A DNA stretch of 64,000 bases from Chrysomallon squamiferum (GCA_012295275.1 CM022677.1:2836007-2900006); one strand, 5' to 3'; positions 1 to 12,392 are shown, counted from the first letter of the stretch. The notes: a model not told the origin generated them from the letters alone. Translations and numbers: made by a program.

Positions 1-112
1 TTAAGGCTATATTTAGAGTTAAGGCTATGTTTAGGGTTAAGGCTATATTTAGAGTTAAGGCTATCTCTAGGGTTAAGGCTATATTTAGGGTTAACGTTAT
101 GGATACCATTAA
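1..112. repeat. 18-bp telomere-like minisatellite, truncated by window edge
   Basis: Tandem copies of an 18-bp unit, consensus TTAAGGCTATATTTAGGG, with GAG/GGG variants. The array runs off the left edge of the window. The same unit forms an array of about 950 bp at 54713-55665, at the equivalent position of the second copy of the duplicated block. Confidence 0.9.
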
Positions 113-545
113 GATTAGGGCTATTTTTAGCATTAGGTCAGGATTGGAGTGGAGTTAGATATATGGTTAGGATTAGAGTTAGATTTAATTATCTGTTTAT
201 CTTAAGGTATTTTTCACAAAACAAGAACAAAAAAAAAAACATGAATAAATATGTTGAATATTAGGATCAAACAGGTGATGGTTAGGTTTGGGTGAAGAGT
301 AAGAATTATGATTAGGGTTAGATAATTTAATTATCAGTATATCTTAAAAAATATTTTCTTGTGAGAAAAAATTGGGAAAAAAAAAATAAAAAAAAATAAA
401 TAAATAAATAAATAAAATTGTTGTTTGTATTATGACAAATTTAAAATAACTTTTCTATTTCAAAAAATTAACTATGAGTCTTAGCATATATTTTAAAATT
501 AGTTTTATTTCAATAAATCCTTAGTATATCATACTCTTACAAGTA
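113..545. repeat. Dispersed TTAGGG-rich element
   Basis: Degenerate TTAGGG/TTAGAGTTAG words are followed by a shared tail with ATTTAATTA, TATCTTAAG, a run like TTTTCA..AAAACTTGAAA and ATGTTAGGATAAAA. Related stretches recur at 8940-9170, 9300-9600, 48650-48830 and 54540-54700, so this is a dispersed family. No coding potential is seen. It lies inside copy A and is repeated in copy B. Confidence 0.55.
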
Positions 546-954
546 AGGTTATGGATATGGTTAAGTTTATGGTTATCTTTAGGTTACTGTTAGGGTTAGG
601 TTTAAGATTAAAATTAGCATTAAGGTTTGGTTAGGGTTAGAGTTCACATGAGGGTTATTGTAAGGATTAATTTTAGGTGTTACAGATTAAATGGGGAAAA
701 CGCAAAACAAAGTTTACATTTTCTGGCATCTGTGCATGCACTGACCTAGGGTTTTAAAATTTCACATGTTCGTAGCTTGTTAAACAACTCATCTGTTCAG
801 AATATTTCATCACAGTAGTTCTGTTTATTAGCTCACCTCCCACCAGAATCACTTATGATATTCTGACATATGAAAATCACAGACTTAAAATGTTGTAAAA
901 ACAGTGCAGATGAGTCATTTTGACATAAAGTGAACTGTGACACGTATAAAGAAC

Positions 955-1255
955 ATTGCAAATGAACATGTGTGTGCCAGCATAGGATGATAAAAACATG
1001 GTGAGAACAATGAAAACTCAGGTTTTGCAAATGAACATGTGTGCCAGCATAGGATGATAAAAACATGGTGAGAACAATGAAAACTCAGACATGTATAAAG
1101 AACACTGCAAATGAACATGTGTGTGCCAGCATAGGATGATAAAAACATGGTGAGAACAATGAAAACTCAGACATGTATAAAGAACACTGCAAATGAACAT
1201 GTGTGTGCCAGCATAGGATGATAAAAACATGGTGAGAACAATGAAAACTCAGGTT
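955..1255. repeat. 82-bp minisatellite, four copies
   Basis: Four copies of a segment containing GAACATGTGTGTGCCAGCAT and ACATGGTGAGAACAATG, spaced 68, 82 and 82 bp apart. The equivalent place in copy B (56515-56660) has only two. The short minus-strand reading frames here are by-products of the repeat. Confidence 0.9.
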
Positions 1256-3830
1256 TTGATGGAATAAGATAAACCACATTGTACAGATCAGTGATACGCA
1301 GTGCATGGGGGGGATGTCAGAGACTTTAGATGAATCTTGGCAAAATAAGTGCACAGTTTAAGCATAATTTTGTTAAGATTTTCACACAAAAACACAAAGA
1401 ACATGTTTTATTGACTTATTTGAGCAAAAACATGTTTAGACATGAAAGTTGAGATGTTTTCAAAACTATTGATCTGTTGATGCACTGAACATTATTAATA
1501 GACTTTAAGTCAAAAGTACATTGTGCGACATCTGACTGGTTATCCCAATCAACCACACCTGTCTTTTTCCTTCTGATATATTTACCAAACAGTCATCACC
1601 CATAATGAAAAATATGTGTAAAAAATATATTTTATTTCTGTTATTTTATAGATTAGTTTATTACTTGCAAAGGATTTTTTTTAAATTTAATTTAATATAA
1701 AAGTAATTATATTCAATATAATGTTAAAATATATTAAAAGTGAAGTCTAGAATTCATTTGAACACTGAAAGCAAAAATGTGTTATAAAAAATTAGTTCTG
1801 TATTAAAACTTAACCCTCTGTTTTGAATCTGACATTTAAAACTGATACTAAATGTTTGTATTTACACTTCTAGTGATTACAGTAAATGGCTGGTTTAGAG
1901 CAACATTACAAGTTTAACCTTTTATTCTGAATACTTTTCACTTTATTTGCATCAGGTAGTGGAGATCAATCTCCTGTTTTGTCATCCAGTGTAATTTTAC
2001 AATAATGTTGAGGATATTCTGAGGGTATATGTCTATCTTTACACAATGAAATAAGATATTTTTCTCTTTAGTTCAGAATTTGGCAGTTTTTGTTTCTAAC
2101 AGACAAACCAACTCTTCATTGAACTATAAACTTCATTTTTCTCACTGAGCCTTTCCTCTGATTTTCTAAATTGTAACCATTTTATTTACATTCAGTTAAC
2201 TCTTTGTCTGTGGAATAAGCTGTACAAAGAGGCAACATGTTTAACTTATTATTTCACATTCAGGAAATGTGGTGTTTTAAAAGTATATTTCTTTATGTGA
2301 GCCATTCTGACCTGTCACATTATGGCTGAACATAAATAGAAATATTTGTTTAGCGTTTCTGTAGCAGAATGAACAGAATCACATAACACGTGTATGACCT
2401 GTCTTCAGTACTTTGTGATCAGTACGCAAACAACAACATGGAGAAGTGCTGTGATTATAAAATGTTTCCTGTTTTATTCTGATTATGAATCAAAGATACA
2501 CAAGATGTAAGCTGTGGCCATGGCTTGATGTACATAACTGAACGTGTGTCTATTTACATGATCCAAAGGTAACAGAATACTCCTCCACTGTTCAGTTTGT
2601 AAAATCTTAAGAAGCAGCAACTCCATTTTCTTTTGTAATGCACATGATTCCCCAAAGAACAAAATACTGTAAGTACAGCTTCAAAAGTGGCAATATTATG
2701 TGGAATGCTGTGATTTTAAATTATTTTGTCCAAGTACTTCATAATCTGCTTTCCTATCACTTGTCACCTGTCCTGAGTCTTTTATATCACACAAAATACC
2801 AGTTATATCTGGGACTGTGGAATGTGTAACTGCATTCCCTGTAGAAAACACTTCTATTGTTTGAAAGGAAACAGGTTTCTTTCTGTTGTTTTAACACTGA
2901 TCATATGTAAACTATACATTCAGATCAGAGCTGAGGAACTGCCTCTTGGTATTCTGCTTTGTGTATGTGCTTTCAGTACAAGAAAAGATTGTGTAATTTC
3001 AAACATAATTAATAATTTCTCTTGCTGTTTTTCTTTTTTCTGCTTCATTGTTGTCTTGGTAATTTTTCTACTCCCTTTAGTGTTTTATTATACCAGATTT
3101 GCATACATAAATGCTTTGACCAGCTAGTGACAAAAAAAAAGAAGAAGTAAAAAAAGAAAGCCCTAGGCTTTTCAGCATGCAGAAATATCTACTATGTTAT
3201 GATACAGAAAATATTTCTCCTTGTTACAGGACTGAAGACCCAAAAATGAAATGAATAAATGTCTTACTGCAGTTTTGACAGTTTTCTCTGATATAATTGT
3301 GTATTCCTTCCCAGTTGTCTCTAGCCTGGATTTGTTTTTTTCCCAGTGTTCTTCTTCTTATTATTAGACTTGCTTATTTTCCCGACAGAAACAGTGACAA
3401 GGTGATTTTTCTTTTTCCTTTGTGTGTCCACATGGTTATTAATTTTTTGTGAGGTGGTGTTTAATGTGAAGACTGCATTATGTCAGGGATATATAAATTG
3501 TAATGTTCAAGTTGTGTGTGAGCTAAAAAGACAGTTTCCTTTAAGACTCTTGTTTTCTTTGTGGGTTTCATTTCATATACAAGTCTTACATACTTACTTG
3601 AGAATATCTTCAGTTTATTTTCAAGTAAATTAGCTACAGCTAGAAGTAAAGTATCTACATTAACTACTGACCCGTTTTCACTCACTCCAAAGTATTCAGC
3701 CTGCTGATAGTGCTTGTCTAGGCAAATTTATATATGACATAGCTTCATTTTTCTTTTCCTTTCTTCCTTAATTCTTTCTTTCTTTTATTTATTTCTTAAT
3801 TATTTTTTATAATGATTATTTATTTTCCAG

Positions 3831-3856
3831 ATGAAACAATAACACACAGCTGTAAG
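3831..3856 (+). other. 26-nt microexon-like segment with strong splice sites
   Basis: A pyrimidine-rich tract ends in TTTTCCAG, then come 26 nt, then AAG/GTAAGT, a near-perfect donor. Read with a two-base lead it encodes ETITHSCK. This resembles the start of the beta-microseminoprotein-like exon at 17078, which has the same two-base lead and reads GGETINYC. An identical segment with both splice sites is at 59578-59603 in copy B. It could be a remnant or alternative exon of the same family, or chance. No upstream or downstream partner exon was identified. Confidence 0.3.
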
Positions 3857-3999
3857 GTAAGTATTAGTAGGTTAAAGTAGATCTGTTTGTTAAAAGGGTT
3901 TAAAGTGGATCTTACTCTACTGCTCTGAAGTTATTATGGGTTTCTAAAACTTATGTACATAAAGGGGGAGAGAATTGGCAGAAACAGAAAGACAGAGAG

Positions 4000-4034
<35 letters not shown>

Positions 4035-5835
4035 GGTTGTTTTTGTGTGTGTATGGAGTGTATTTTGGTCTTTTATAATGACATTTTTTTTTTATTCAAT
4101 ATTTATTTATTTTATTAACTAATTAAACTATTTAATTGCTAATGTGTGAATTTCATTTTTCTTTCCTTCCTTATTTTATTTATTTATTTATGTGTTGTAA
4201 GATGGGACTGAGTCCACCAAGTGTCAAGTGTGTCAGTAAATATGTCTGTCTGTCTGTACACCTGATCATTAGAATTAGTTCATATGAGTGTAATGTATCT
4301 TTGTATGTGTATGTGTGTGTATATAATTTATCTATGTATGCAGGTATTTTTGTTTCTGTATGTATGTGTCTGCATGTATATATTTATACAGATGTATGTA
4401 TATATGTATGAATGTACGAGTGTGTCAGTATTTATAGACATATGTGTGTGCATGTATTAGTATCTTGTTTTATGTAGATTCTGCATTCAGACAATTTTGT
4501 GGAAATCATTGGCACAGGAAGATGAAGTCCAATCATGACCTCACCAACATCATCATCATCATCATCATCATTATTTCAACACAGCTGGGTGACTATTTAA
4601 TTAGATTTTTATCAGTTGTATGATGTCTCTTCTTTAACACCAAACAAATTCCTTTATTACTTTCAGCAAAACTGTTTTTTAACTTCTGTTTTCTCTGTAG
4701 TCTTCTCCATTCTCCTTTAGCACAAAACTGCTTTATGATATTCAGTTAGGTAATGGTATTAATAGTGCACAACATACACATTATTTACATAGAAATCTAA
4801 ACCAATAACTTTCGGACTTTTAATTTTTTTTTAAATCTGATTTTATTTGATAATCTTTACTATTATTATTATTATTATTTAGTTATTTATTTATTTGTTT
4901 ATTTTAATAATTTATTGTTTTAATACTTTGTTACAAGCGATTACCGCATCACAGATCACGGAAATGGTCGAATGTGAAATTACCTGAATTAACTGTTTTA
5001 TTTAGATTTAAAAACACCTTGTGATCTCTGCGAATTTATAATGCATTTATTTAACTCAGCAACTTTAAATATGTTTTCTTGGTGCAAAACTGGTAAAATA
5101 CCTAAAAGTTCCTTAATAAATAAATTATTTAAACAATTAATAAATAAGACAACTTGGCTTCGGCAGTTTACGTAAACCAAATGAAGAGACTAAGCTATGA
5201 TCTATATCTGTATATAAACATTGGTTTATAAACGTACTTTTAATAGTCACATATTATCTCATAAAAGATAAAACATGAAAATCATTAACTGAAATTAAAT
5301 TGATTAACGCCTTCAATATAAAACTATTATAAATATTTAAATAAATAAATTGCTGATGACACTAAATTAGTAACTGGTTCTGGTTAGTCGGAATGTGTTT
5401 TTATTATCACACACAAGCAACCAAAACCGGTTAACAACAAAAGTACTTAACCGTTTAATGTTCTGAATAGTTGTATCAATATTGAATAATGCATGGTCTT
5501 GTTTATTTTTTATCATACTTTCAATTTTTATATCTAGAAATGTCAACTTCAACTTTCCGATTTTATTGACAGAAACTATCTCAACCCTTATCCTAAGTTT
5601 ACGGTTACAGAACGTTTTGTCACAAGCGAATAGAACTGTATTAATTCTTCGTGACATCGCATGTTACGGCAATGGCCGAACTAGTCTTAATCAAATGCCG
5701 ATTATTGACAGAATAAATATGTATGGTTTAATAATGTTATGCAGGAATAAAAAGACAAATTCTAACAAAATGTCATCAAAAAGTTTTTAAATTATATAAA
5801 TGCTTTACAAAATAAACAAACAATTTAATAAATGT

Positions 5836-5930
5836 TTCCGGTTTTAAAGCCATCTGACTTTTAACTTCGCCAATTTGCATAATCTGAATGACGTCACTGG
5901 AAAAGTAGCAGCAGCAGCAACATGGCGTCA
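5836..5930 (+). promoter_or_regulatory. Compact promoter: ETS, octamer, CRE and ATGGCG motifs
   Basis: Within 95 bp of otherwise AT-rich DNA lie TTCCGG (ETS-like, 5836), ATTTGCAT (perfect POU octamer, 5873-5880), TGACGTCA (perfect palindromic CRE, 5889-5896) and ACATGGCG (YY1-like and start-codon context, 5922). All four are kept in copy B at the same spacing (octamer 61641, CRE 61657, ATG 61690). The combination is typical of a general RNA polymerase II promoter directing plus-strand transcription. Its gene is not identified. Confidence 0.55.
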
Positions 5931-6100
5931 AATTCTACATAGATATATTTTTATGATACTTATTTTATATTTTTTCTGTATTTTAAAGATGAATATGATA
6001 TGGATTCAGTTTATTTGGATTACTTAGACATTCTTTTCATTAAAGATAATTACTTCATTCTGGGAGACTGAGCTGACTTGGTAAAAAAAGAAAACAACAA
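5922..6100 (+). other. Putative 5' leader exon ending at a GTAAGT donor
   Basis: From the promoter, transcription would cross a short ATG reading frame (MASNST then stop; MASNSK in copy B). It would then cross a second small ATG frame beginning MDSVYLDYLDILF, before reaching CAA/GTAAGT at 6101. The same donor is present in copy B at 61869. The small frames suggest an untranslated leader with upstream ORFs rather than a main coding start. No acceptor partner is proven. Confidence 0.35.
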
Positions 6101-6780
6101 GTAAGTCCATTATTTTGTATTTCGTTTTTTTTTTCTTCTGTTGTAACAATTACAGCATTTATTAGTATTAACATTAGTTTTGCTGTTCTTTTTGTTGTTA
6201 TTATTGTTATTCCTACTATTATTATTACTTTATTATTATTATTTTTATGATTATTATGATTATTGTATTATTATTATTATTAATGATGTTGTTCTTTTTC
6301 TTATTATTAAAACCACTTTGTAAAGGATTACACTTTCATTTTTGTTTTTTAATATTAATAGTAAATTTATTTATCTATTTATTTATTTACCACTACCAAT
6401 ACAACAACAGTGCCTGCTAGGGATGCTGCTCCTACTATTACTACTAATACTAACACTGCAATTATTATTACTATTATACCCTTTATACAATTTACCCATA
6501 ATGGGCTCATGTTGATAGCACACACACACACACACACACACAAAACATACATAAACACTCATGTCTGTGTATGCATACATACATATCTGTCTGCATGTGT
6601 GTCTGTGTGTGTGTGTGTGCTGTCTATCTAGGTTCATATATATATATGTGTGTGTGTGTGTCTGTGTTTATATATAAGTATATTCATATAAACACATACA
6701 CACATACACACATATATGCACATATAGGTGTTCACACACACACACACACACATACACACACACGTATCTCAATACACGAA

Positions 6781-6875
6781 TAGTAACACTGTCAACTGTG
6801 GGGTGCAGGTGAACGGGTGTCATAAGTTTGAGTCTCATCAGCTGCATTTGACTGGGTTTGTGATTGTACTAATAT
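6781..6875 (+). mobile_element. tRNA-like SINE fragment, copy 1
   Basis: The segment shares GGGTGTCATAAGTTTGAGTC and the following TCATCAG..TTTGAC..GGTTTGTG with the better copy at 7686. It includes a B-box-like AGTTTGAGTCT at 6824. The A-box side is degraded. It is non-coding. Confidence 0.45.
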
Positions 6876-7314
6876 TACTATTGTTGTTGTTATTATGATT
6901 ATTACTTTATTATTAGTAGTAGTAGTAGTAGTACTAGTAGTAGTAGTAGTATCTGTTTATAAACAACGCATGTTGTGTATTGTTTTTTTGGTATTTGTAT
7001 TAACTTTATTTATGTATTTATTTATTTACCACTACCAATACAACTACAGTGCCTGCTACCGTTACTGTTACTACTATTACAACTGCTACTAACAGTGGAA
7101 TTATTATTATTATTGCTATTATATATTTCACACAAAATGCATGAAGTACCATAATTAGCTCATGTTTATAGCATGCATGCAGACACACATATCTATGTGT
7201 ATGTGTGTCTGCATGTATATTTGTGTGTGTGTATGTATGTGTGTACATAATACACACACATCTGTACAACTTTGTTTATATAGGTACATGTTGTGTGTGT
7301 GTGTGTGTGTGTTA

Positions 7315-7412
7315 TAGATTGTCTAGATGGCTGAATTGTAACATCATCTACATTCGGAGTGTGGGTGAGTCTGCTCAGCAAAATTTGACAGGTTTTGTGA
7401 AGTTGTGATTGT
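7315..7412 (+). mobile_element. tRNA-like SINE fragment, copy 2
   Basis: TAGATGGCTGAATTGTAACA near 7324 matches the A-box region of the 7686 copy (TGGTGGCTGAATGGTAACA). The later TTTGACAGGTTTTGTGAAGTTGTGA matches its tail. The B-box portion is mutated. Confidence 0.4.
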
Positions 7413-7603
7413 ACTAATATTTCTATTGTTATTACTATTATTATTACAACTTTCTTCTTCGTCTTCTTCTTATTATTATTGGTTTATAAAGAACTACATG
7501 TATATCTGTGTGCATGTGTATATATAAATACATACATACATACATACATACACATGCACATATCTGGCTTTGTGTATGTGAATGTGTGTATCTTTGTATA
7601 TAA

Positions 7604-7650
<47 letters not shown>

Positions 7651-7685
7651 AGTATGTATGTCTGTGTGCATGTGTATATATTATA

Positions 7686-7860
7686 GGTTGTCTTGGTGGC
7701 TGAATGGTAACATTGTCAGCCTTTTTGGTGCAGTTGAATGGGTGTCATAAGTTCAAGTCTCATCAGTTATATTTGACAGGCTTTGTGAGGTTGTGACTGG
7801 ACTTTGTCCTCCTGTGTCAGTACATTCCTGAATAAAGTCTACATGCAGAGTCTGATGCTA
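7686..7860 (+). mobile_element. tRNA-derived SINE, best copy
   Basis: An A-box-like TGGTGGCTGAATGGT (7694-7708) is followed about 45 bp later by a B-box-like GTTCAAGTCTC (7751-7761). This is the internal RNA polymerase III promoter layout of a tRNA-derived SINE head. A unique tail follows (GACTGGACTTTGTCCTCCTG) and ends near AATAAAGTC. The cloverleaf does not fold convincingly, so it is not called as a tRNA gene. Confidence 0.55.
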
Positions 7861-7903
7861 AACTACATAACATACATACACACTTACATACATTTATATA
7901 TAA

Positions 7904-7936
<33 letters not shown>

Positions 7937-8139
7937 TGTATGTTATGTATATATATGTAGGTAGGTAGGTCAGTATGTAGGTATGTATATATATGTATTT
8001 TGACCATTGTAATGCATATCAAAGTGCTCTTTAGATACATTTTATATATGTGTGTGTTTTTGTGTGTCTATGTATGTGTGTATATGTATGCATATACACA
8101 CATATATACATATAGAGAGACATACATGTATATATATAT

Positions 8140-8172
<33 letters not shown>

Positions 8173-8939
8173 TAGCTAATTAGATAATTAGATAATAAAC
8201 TAATTAGCTTGTACTGGATTGCTTATTATTTAAAGATATATCTAATAAGATAAAACATTTATGGTAGTGTTAGTAATTACATTTGGTAGTAGGTAGTAGT
8301 AATGGCAGTAGTAATTATAACTAAGATAGTAATAGTAGCTGCAGTAACAGTAGCAGTAATAGTAATGACAGTAGTAATATTGATAGTAGCAACAGTAATA
8401 AAGTTAGTGTTAATAGTATTAGTAGTAATAGTAGTGATAATAATAGTTGTAGCAGTCTTCATAATAATGATATTAGTAATAGTAGTACTTGTGATAGTAA
8501 CAGTATCAGTAGTGGTAATAATAACAATTTCATTTGTTTTTAGGTTTTTGTGCATCATTTTACTTTTCTTTTCTTTTTTTTCTTTTTTTTATTTGTGATC
8601 AGTTTTGTTTCTTATTTTATTTTATTTATTCAATAGTATATCTATCTATCTATAAACAGATAACTAGTAATAAACATACATAATACAAGCTGATATGATA
8701 CACTTATTACTTATCTAAGCTACACTTATGAACACTTATTACTTATCTATGATACATTTGTTACTTATCTAAGATACACTCACTACCTTTCTGTAATAAC
8801 TTATCACTTAACTAAAATACACTTACTACTTTTCTAAGACACACTCACTACCTTTCTGTAATAACTTATCACTTAACTAAAATACACTTACTACTTTTCT
8901 AAGACACACTTATTACTTATGTAAGCTACACTTAGTACT

Positions 8940-9610
8940 CATTAAGGCAATGGATAGGGTTAGGGTTAAATTTGGGGTTTTGTTCAGTGTAGGGTTACGT
9001 TCAGGGCTATTGTTTGTGTTAGGATTAGAGTTAGGGTTAGGGTTTATGCTAGGTATCAGGTTAATGTTAGATTTAATTACTTATTTACATAAAGAGACTT
9101 CTGATGTAAACCTTGAAACATTTATGATGACTTTTGCAATAAAATAGTTAACTACTTTCATTTAAAAATTTTTACACTTGATCAGTGATCTTATCGAATT
9201 TTAAGAACTTTTTTTTCTCAAAATATGGACTTGCAAAATGTTTAAGGATCAGTTTGAACATAAAATGTAAAATAGTTTTCATTAGGATCAATATTTTACT
9301 CATTATATTGTGAGATATAAGGTTATGACTAGGGTTTGTGTAAGGGACAGCATTAAGGTTAAGGTTAGGGTAAATGTTAGACTTAAGTATCTATTTTTAA
9401 TCAAGAGACTTTTCATATAAAACTTTAGAAATTCATAACAAATATTAGCATAAAATGTTTCTAAAAAATGTTTGAATTGCACAAGGGTTAGAGTTATTTA
9501 TTTCTCTCAAAATACTTTTCTCTTAAAACTTAAAAAAATGTCATGATGAGTAATAAGATAAAATTTAAAACAACTTTCATTTAAAAGAAAAAATAACATC
9601 GGATAGTACA
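8940..9610. repeat. Telomere-like degenerate repeats, dispersed family
   Basis: The stretch is rich in GTTAGGGTTAGGG-type words. It has at least two copies of the shared tail seen at 113-545 (AAGAGACTT.. then ..AAAACTT..GAAA.. then ATGAC or ACAAATATTAGCATAAAATG). No coding frame is supported. It is not a true telomere, because the hexamers are imperfect and embedded in other sequence. Confidence 0.6.
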
Positions 9611-9675
9611 AAAAGAGTGTTATGATATATCTTATTTTGATAAATCTATAATTCCTGCTTTTGTTCAAATAAGGT

Positions 9676-9853
9676 TACAGGTAGGGTTAGCATTAGCTTT
9701 AGGGTTAGTAATGATTAGTGATCAGGGTTAGCATTAGCTTTAGGGCAATGTAATGATTAGTGATCAGGGTTAGCATTAGCTTTAGGGTTAGTAATGATTA
9801 GTGATCAGGGTTAGCATTAGCTTTAGGGCAATGTAATGAATAGTGATCAGGGT
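9676..9853. repeat. 41-42-bp minisatellite, about four copies
   Basis: The unit contains GATCAGGGTTAGCATTAGCT then TTAGGGTTAGTAATGATTAG. Alternating copies carry GGGCAATG instead of GGGTTAG, suggesting the two-unit block was itself duplicated. Confidence 0.85.
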
Positions 9854-9859
9854 CAGGAT

Positions 9860-10242
9860 AAAATTTTAAAAATAACTTTCATTTGAAAGCCATGCATGCA
9901 AAAAGACAGATTTAGAGTCCGAGAAACACTAGCAATAACGTCACAGAAGACAGACAGACAGACAGACAAATACATGCATGTCTTCATACATGATTATACA
10001 TCCAACCTGTGCATGCATGTTGACAGAAACACATATAACGCAACGGAAAGTAAGTCATTCGAATGAATAACAACCAACTCGTAATAAATGTTGATTCATT
10101 CATGTTTTTGTACACGTACAACGAAATAACGAACGTGTGTAGATGCTAAAGATAACGTATAGGCCTACATATGCACTGTTGAGTCGTTTTAATAAATGAA
10201 CGAAATAAAGAATAAATAAATAAATAATTAAAAAATCACATA

Positions 10243-10276
<34 letters not shown>

Positions 10277-10616
10277 TTTGTTTCGTTAGTGACATCGTAA
10301 AGTAGTTACTACTAATATTACTTTTCTGCTTCTCATTATTACTGAACGCCCTTACAGTATGTGTTTGTTCTACTTTGTTATTGTAATTTCAGTTATTACT
10401 ATTGTTGTTGTGTTAATTTGTCCTTGTCTTTCAGTATAAAGTATGATCTAGATCACTGGTTTTCAAACTTTTTCATACCGTGACTCAATATGACTGATGA
10501 CCCATTTAAAATTTTTGATTCAGTAATATCTAAGGTATTTATATTTTTCATCATCCAGAGACAGTAAAAACGGAATCTATATTCACTATGACAAGTCCCA
10601 AACCTATCTACATGTT

Positions 10617-10674
<58 letters not shown>

Positions 10675-11460
10675 TTGTTAAATATGTCTAGACTTACGGA
10701 GATGGTAGGGTTTCAATCAGAATAAGTGTACGAATAAGTTAAATGTTTGGTTAAAAATAAATTAATGTGAATAAACATATTATTAAATAATTAATTTCTT
10801 TAAAACAATTTTATAATTTATTTTTAATCATGTGTAATGTTCATCAGTGAATTAGCTCATTTATTGTGAAACTACATTCATAACTTCCAAGCACCATCTG
10901 TATAAACAGAATTTAATTTTATATATTGTCCTTTACCTGAGCAAAAAACATCAAATCTTTTGTGATCTATAAGGACATTTCCTGCACGCTTGATAACGTC
11001 ACTTCACGAATAATCAACGTTATTAGGTAATCAGACTGGTGTAAACAGGGCGGTTTTGTTTAAGCATTTGATTAATCAAAGTAAGTAATTATACTAGAAA
11101 TGTTTAATGTACATGCAAATAGATAATTTATATTAGTTGGTTGCTCTTTCTCATCTTTTTATTTTTTTATTTGTTTAATCTTAGGTGGAAAAAAAAGAAA
11201 ACTTTCTAATTCCGAGGTTGTCAAATGTTACCGAAGTTATTAAATTATTCCAATTCGAAAAATAGCTATGGTTAATATTATTAATACCTTAAAAGAACTC
11301 TGTCATATTAAAATTGATGTTCATTGTAATCCTTTTCTTAGATCATTATTTTTTAATTCATAACAAATGTACATAAGATATATAATTCTGAAATACTATG
11401 GTACAAATGAATACGATTATAACATAATACAAGAATATCAAAATACTGAGTTACTTATAA
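9860..11460. other. Non-coding stretch with simple repeats and possible hAT terminus
   Basis: No gene is seen. Contents are a (GACA)n patch near 9950, (AAT)n at 10242-10274, (TTA)n at 10621-10668, and CTGGTTTTCAAACTTTTTCA near 10457. The last resembles the terminal words of hAT-type non-autonomous elements (GGTTCTCAAACTTTTT), but a matching opposite end was not found. Confidence 0.45.
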
Positions 11461-11466
11461 ACATGT

Positions 11467-11662
11467 AAAAGACGACTGATGCAGATTATAATAAAACCAA
11501 TTGATGATAACATAAACACAGTTAACTTTCCCTGCTGTGTTGAAAAAGACGACTGATGCAGATTATAATAAAACCAGTTGATGATAACATAAACACAGTT
11601 AACTTTCCCTGCTGTGTTGAAAAAGACGACTGATGCAGATTATAATAAAACCAATTGAGTTC
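11467..11662. repeat. 77-bp minisatellite, about 2.5 copies
   Basis: Copies of AAAAGACGACTGATGCAGAT and following sequence start at 11467, 11544 and 11621, exactly 77 bp apart and nearly identical. The last copy is truncated. Confidence 0.9.
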
Positions 11663-11972
11663 AGTTAAATGCTGAAAGTTGAGAAAACCTCAGTTGAATA
11701 AACCCGCAGTCAGACTGTTCAAACCATTGCTTTTGGCATAATGTTTGTTTCTGTTTGTCTATTACACTGAACTACCTTTGTATTTGCCACATGGTTGTGC
11801 TGACAAATGCACATCAAATGTTGCTTTCTCCCTGCATGATATCATGTTAATGGTACCATTTAGTGCTGTTTATTCGAATAATCCTAGGAACACATGGTCA
11901 CTTGTTGACTGTGCGCTTTCATTTTCTTCAAAATGTGACATGACACTTCCTCTCTTTACTGTAACAGTCACA

Positions 11973-12392
11973 CTGTCGAAGGTTGAAGAGTGTGACCAGG
12001 ACAGGCACACTCAGTCGCTTTGTTGTTAGTCACATTATCTGATGCTGCTCACAGTTAAGTAGATAAATCAAACTGTCTGTCGAAGGTTGAAGAGTGTGAC
12101 CAGGACATGCACACTCAGTCGCTTTATTGTTAGTCACATTATCTGCTGCTGCTCACAGTTAAGTAGATAAATCAAACTGTCTGTCGAAGGTTGAAGAGTG
12201 TGACCAGGACATGCACACTCAGTCGCTTTATTGTTAGTCACATTATCTGCTGCTGCTCACAGTTAAGTAGATAAATCAAACTGTCTGTCGAAGGTTGAAG
12301 AGTGTGACCAGGACATGCACACTCAGTCGCTTTATTGTTAGTCACATTATCTGCTGCTGCTCACAGTTAAGTAGATAAATCAAACTGTCTCT
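11973..12392. repeat. 104-bp minisatellite, four copies
   Basis: The unit starts CTGTCGAAGGTTGAAGAGTG at 11973, 12077, 12181 and 12285, exactly 104 bp apart, with only a few substitutions. The first copy overlaps the end of a 94-codon open frame (11745-12029) that shows no recognisable domain and that I do not call as a gene. Confidence 0.92.

Larger units (their letters stand above)
1..6320. repeat. Segmental duplication, copy A, left part
   Basis: This stretch matches about 55620-62065 almost base for base. For example 661-780 and 56221-56340 look identical, while around 1921-2040 a few percent of positions differ. Overall identity is roughly 95-98% by eye, with indels mainly in microsatellites and minisatellites. 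The match stops at AAACCACTTTG (6310-6320). In copy B the same words are followed directly by sequence equivalent to about 15800. Copy B therefore either lost, or never gained, the intervening 9.5 kb. Confidence 0.93.
6321..8640. repeat. Microsatellite cluster with tandem 640-bp blocks
   Basis: Two diverged blocks of about 640 bp start at 6389 and 7028. Each begins ACCACTACCAATACAAC and each carries (CA)n, (TATG)n and (TTA)n tracts plus a SINE-like segment. A third partial block ends at 7860. Further on are (TATG)n at 7910-7945, (GATA)n at 8138-8170 and a (GTA/ATA)-rich stretch at 8260-8540. No real coding frame is seen. The region lies in the 9.5 kb missing from copy B. Confidence 0.8.

Noticed and set aside
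5367-5657. 96-codon minus frame in copy A
   Set aside because: Copy B (61130-61321) has indels that break the upstream part, and there is no domain; conservation is that of the DNA, not of a frame.
7686-7768. Functional tRNA gene
   Set aside because: A and B boxes are present but the acceptor and anticodon stems do not pair convincingly; a SINE head fits better.
8940-9060. True chromosome end because of GTTAGGGTTAGGG
   Set aside because: Hexamers are imperfect, few and embedded in other sequence on both sides.
11745-12029. 94-codon frame with six cysteines
   Set aside because: Its end runs into the first 104-bp repeat unit, there is no signal peptide or splice support, and no family is recognised.
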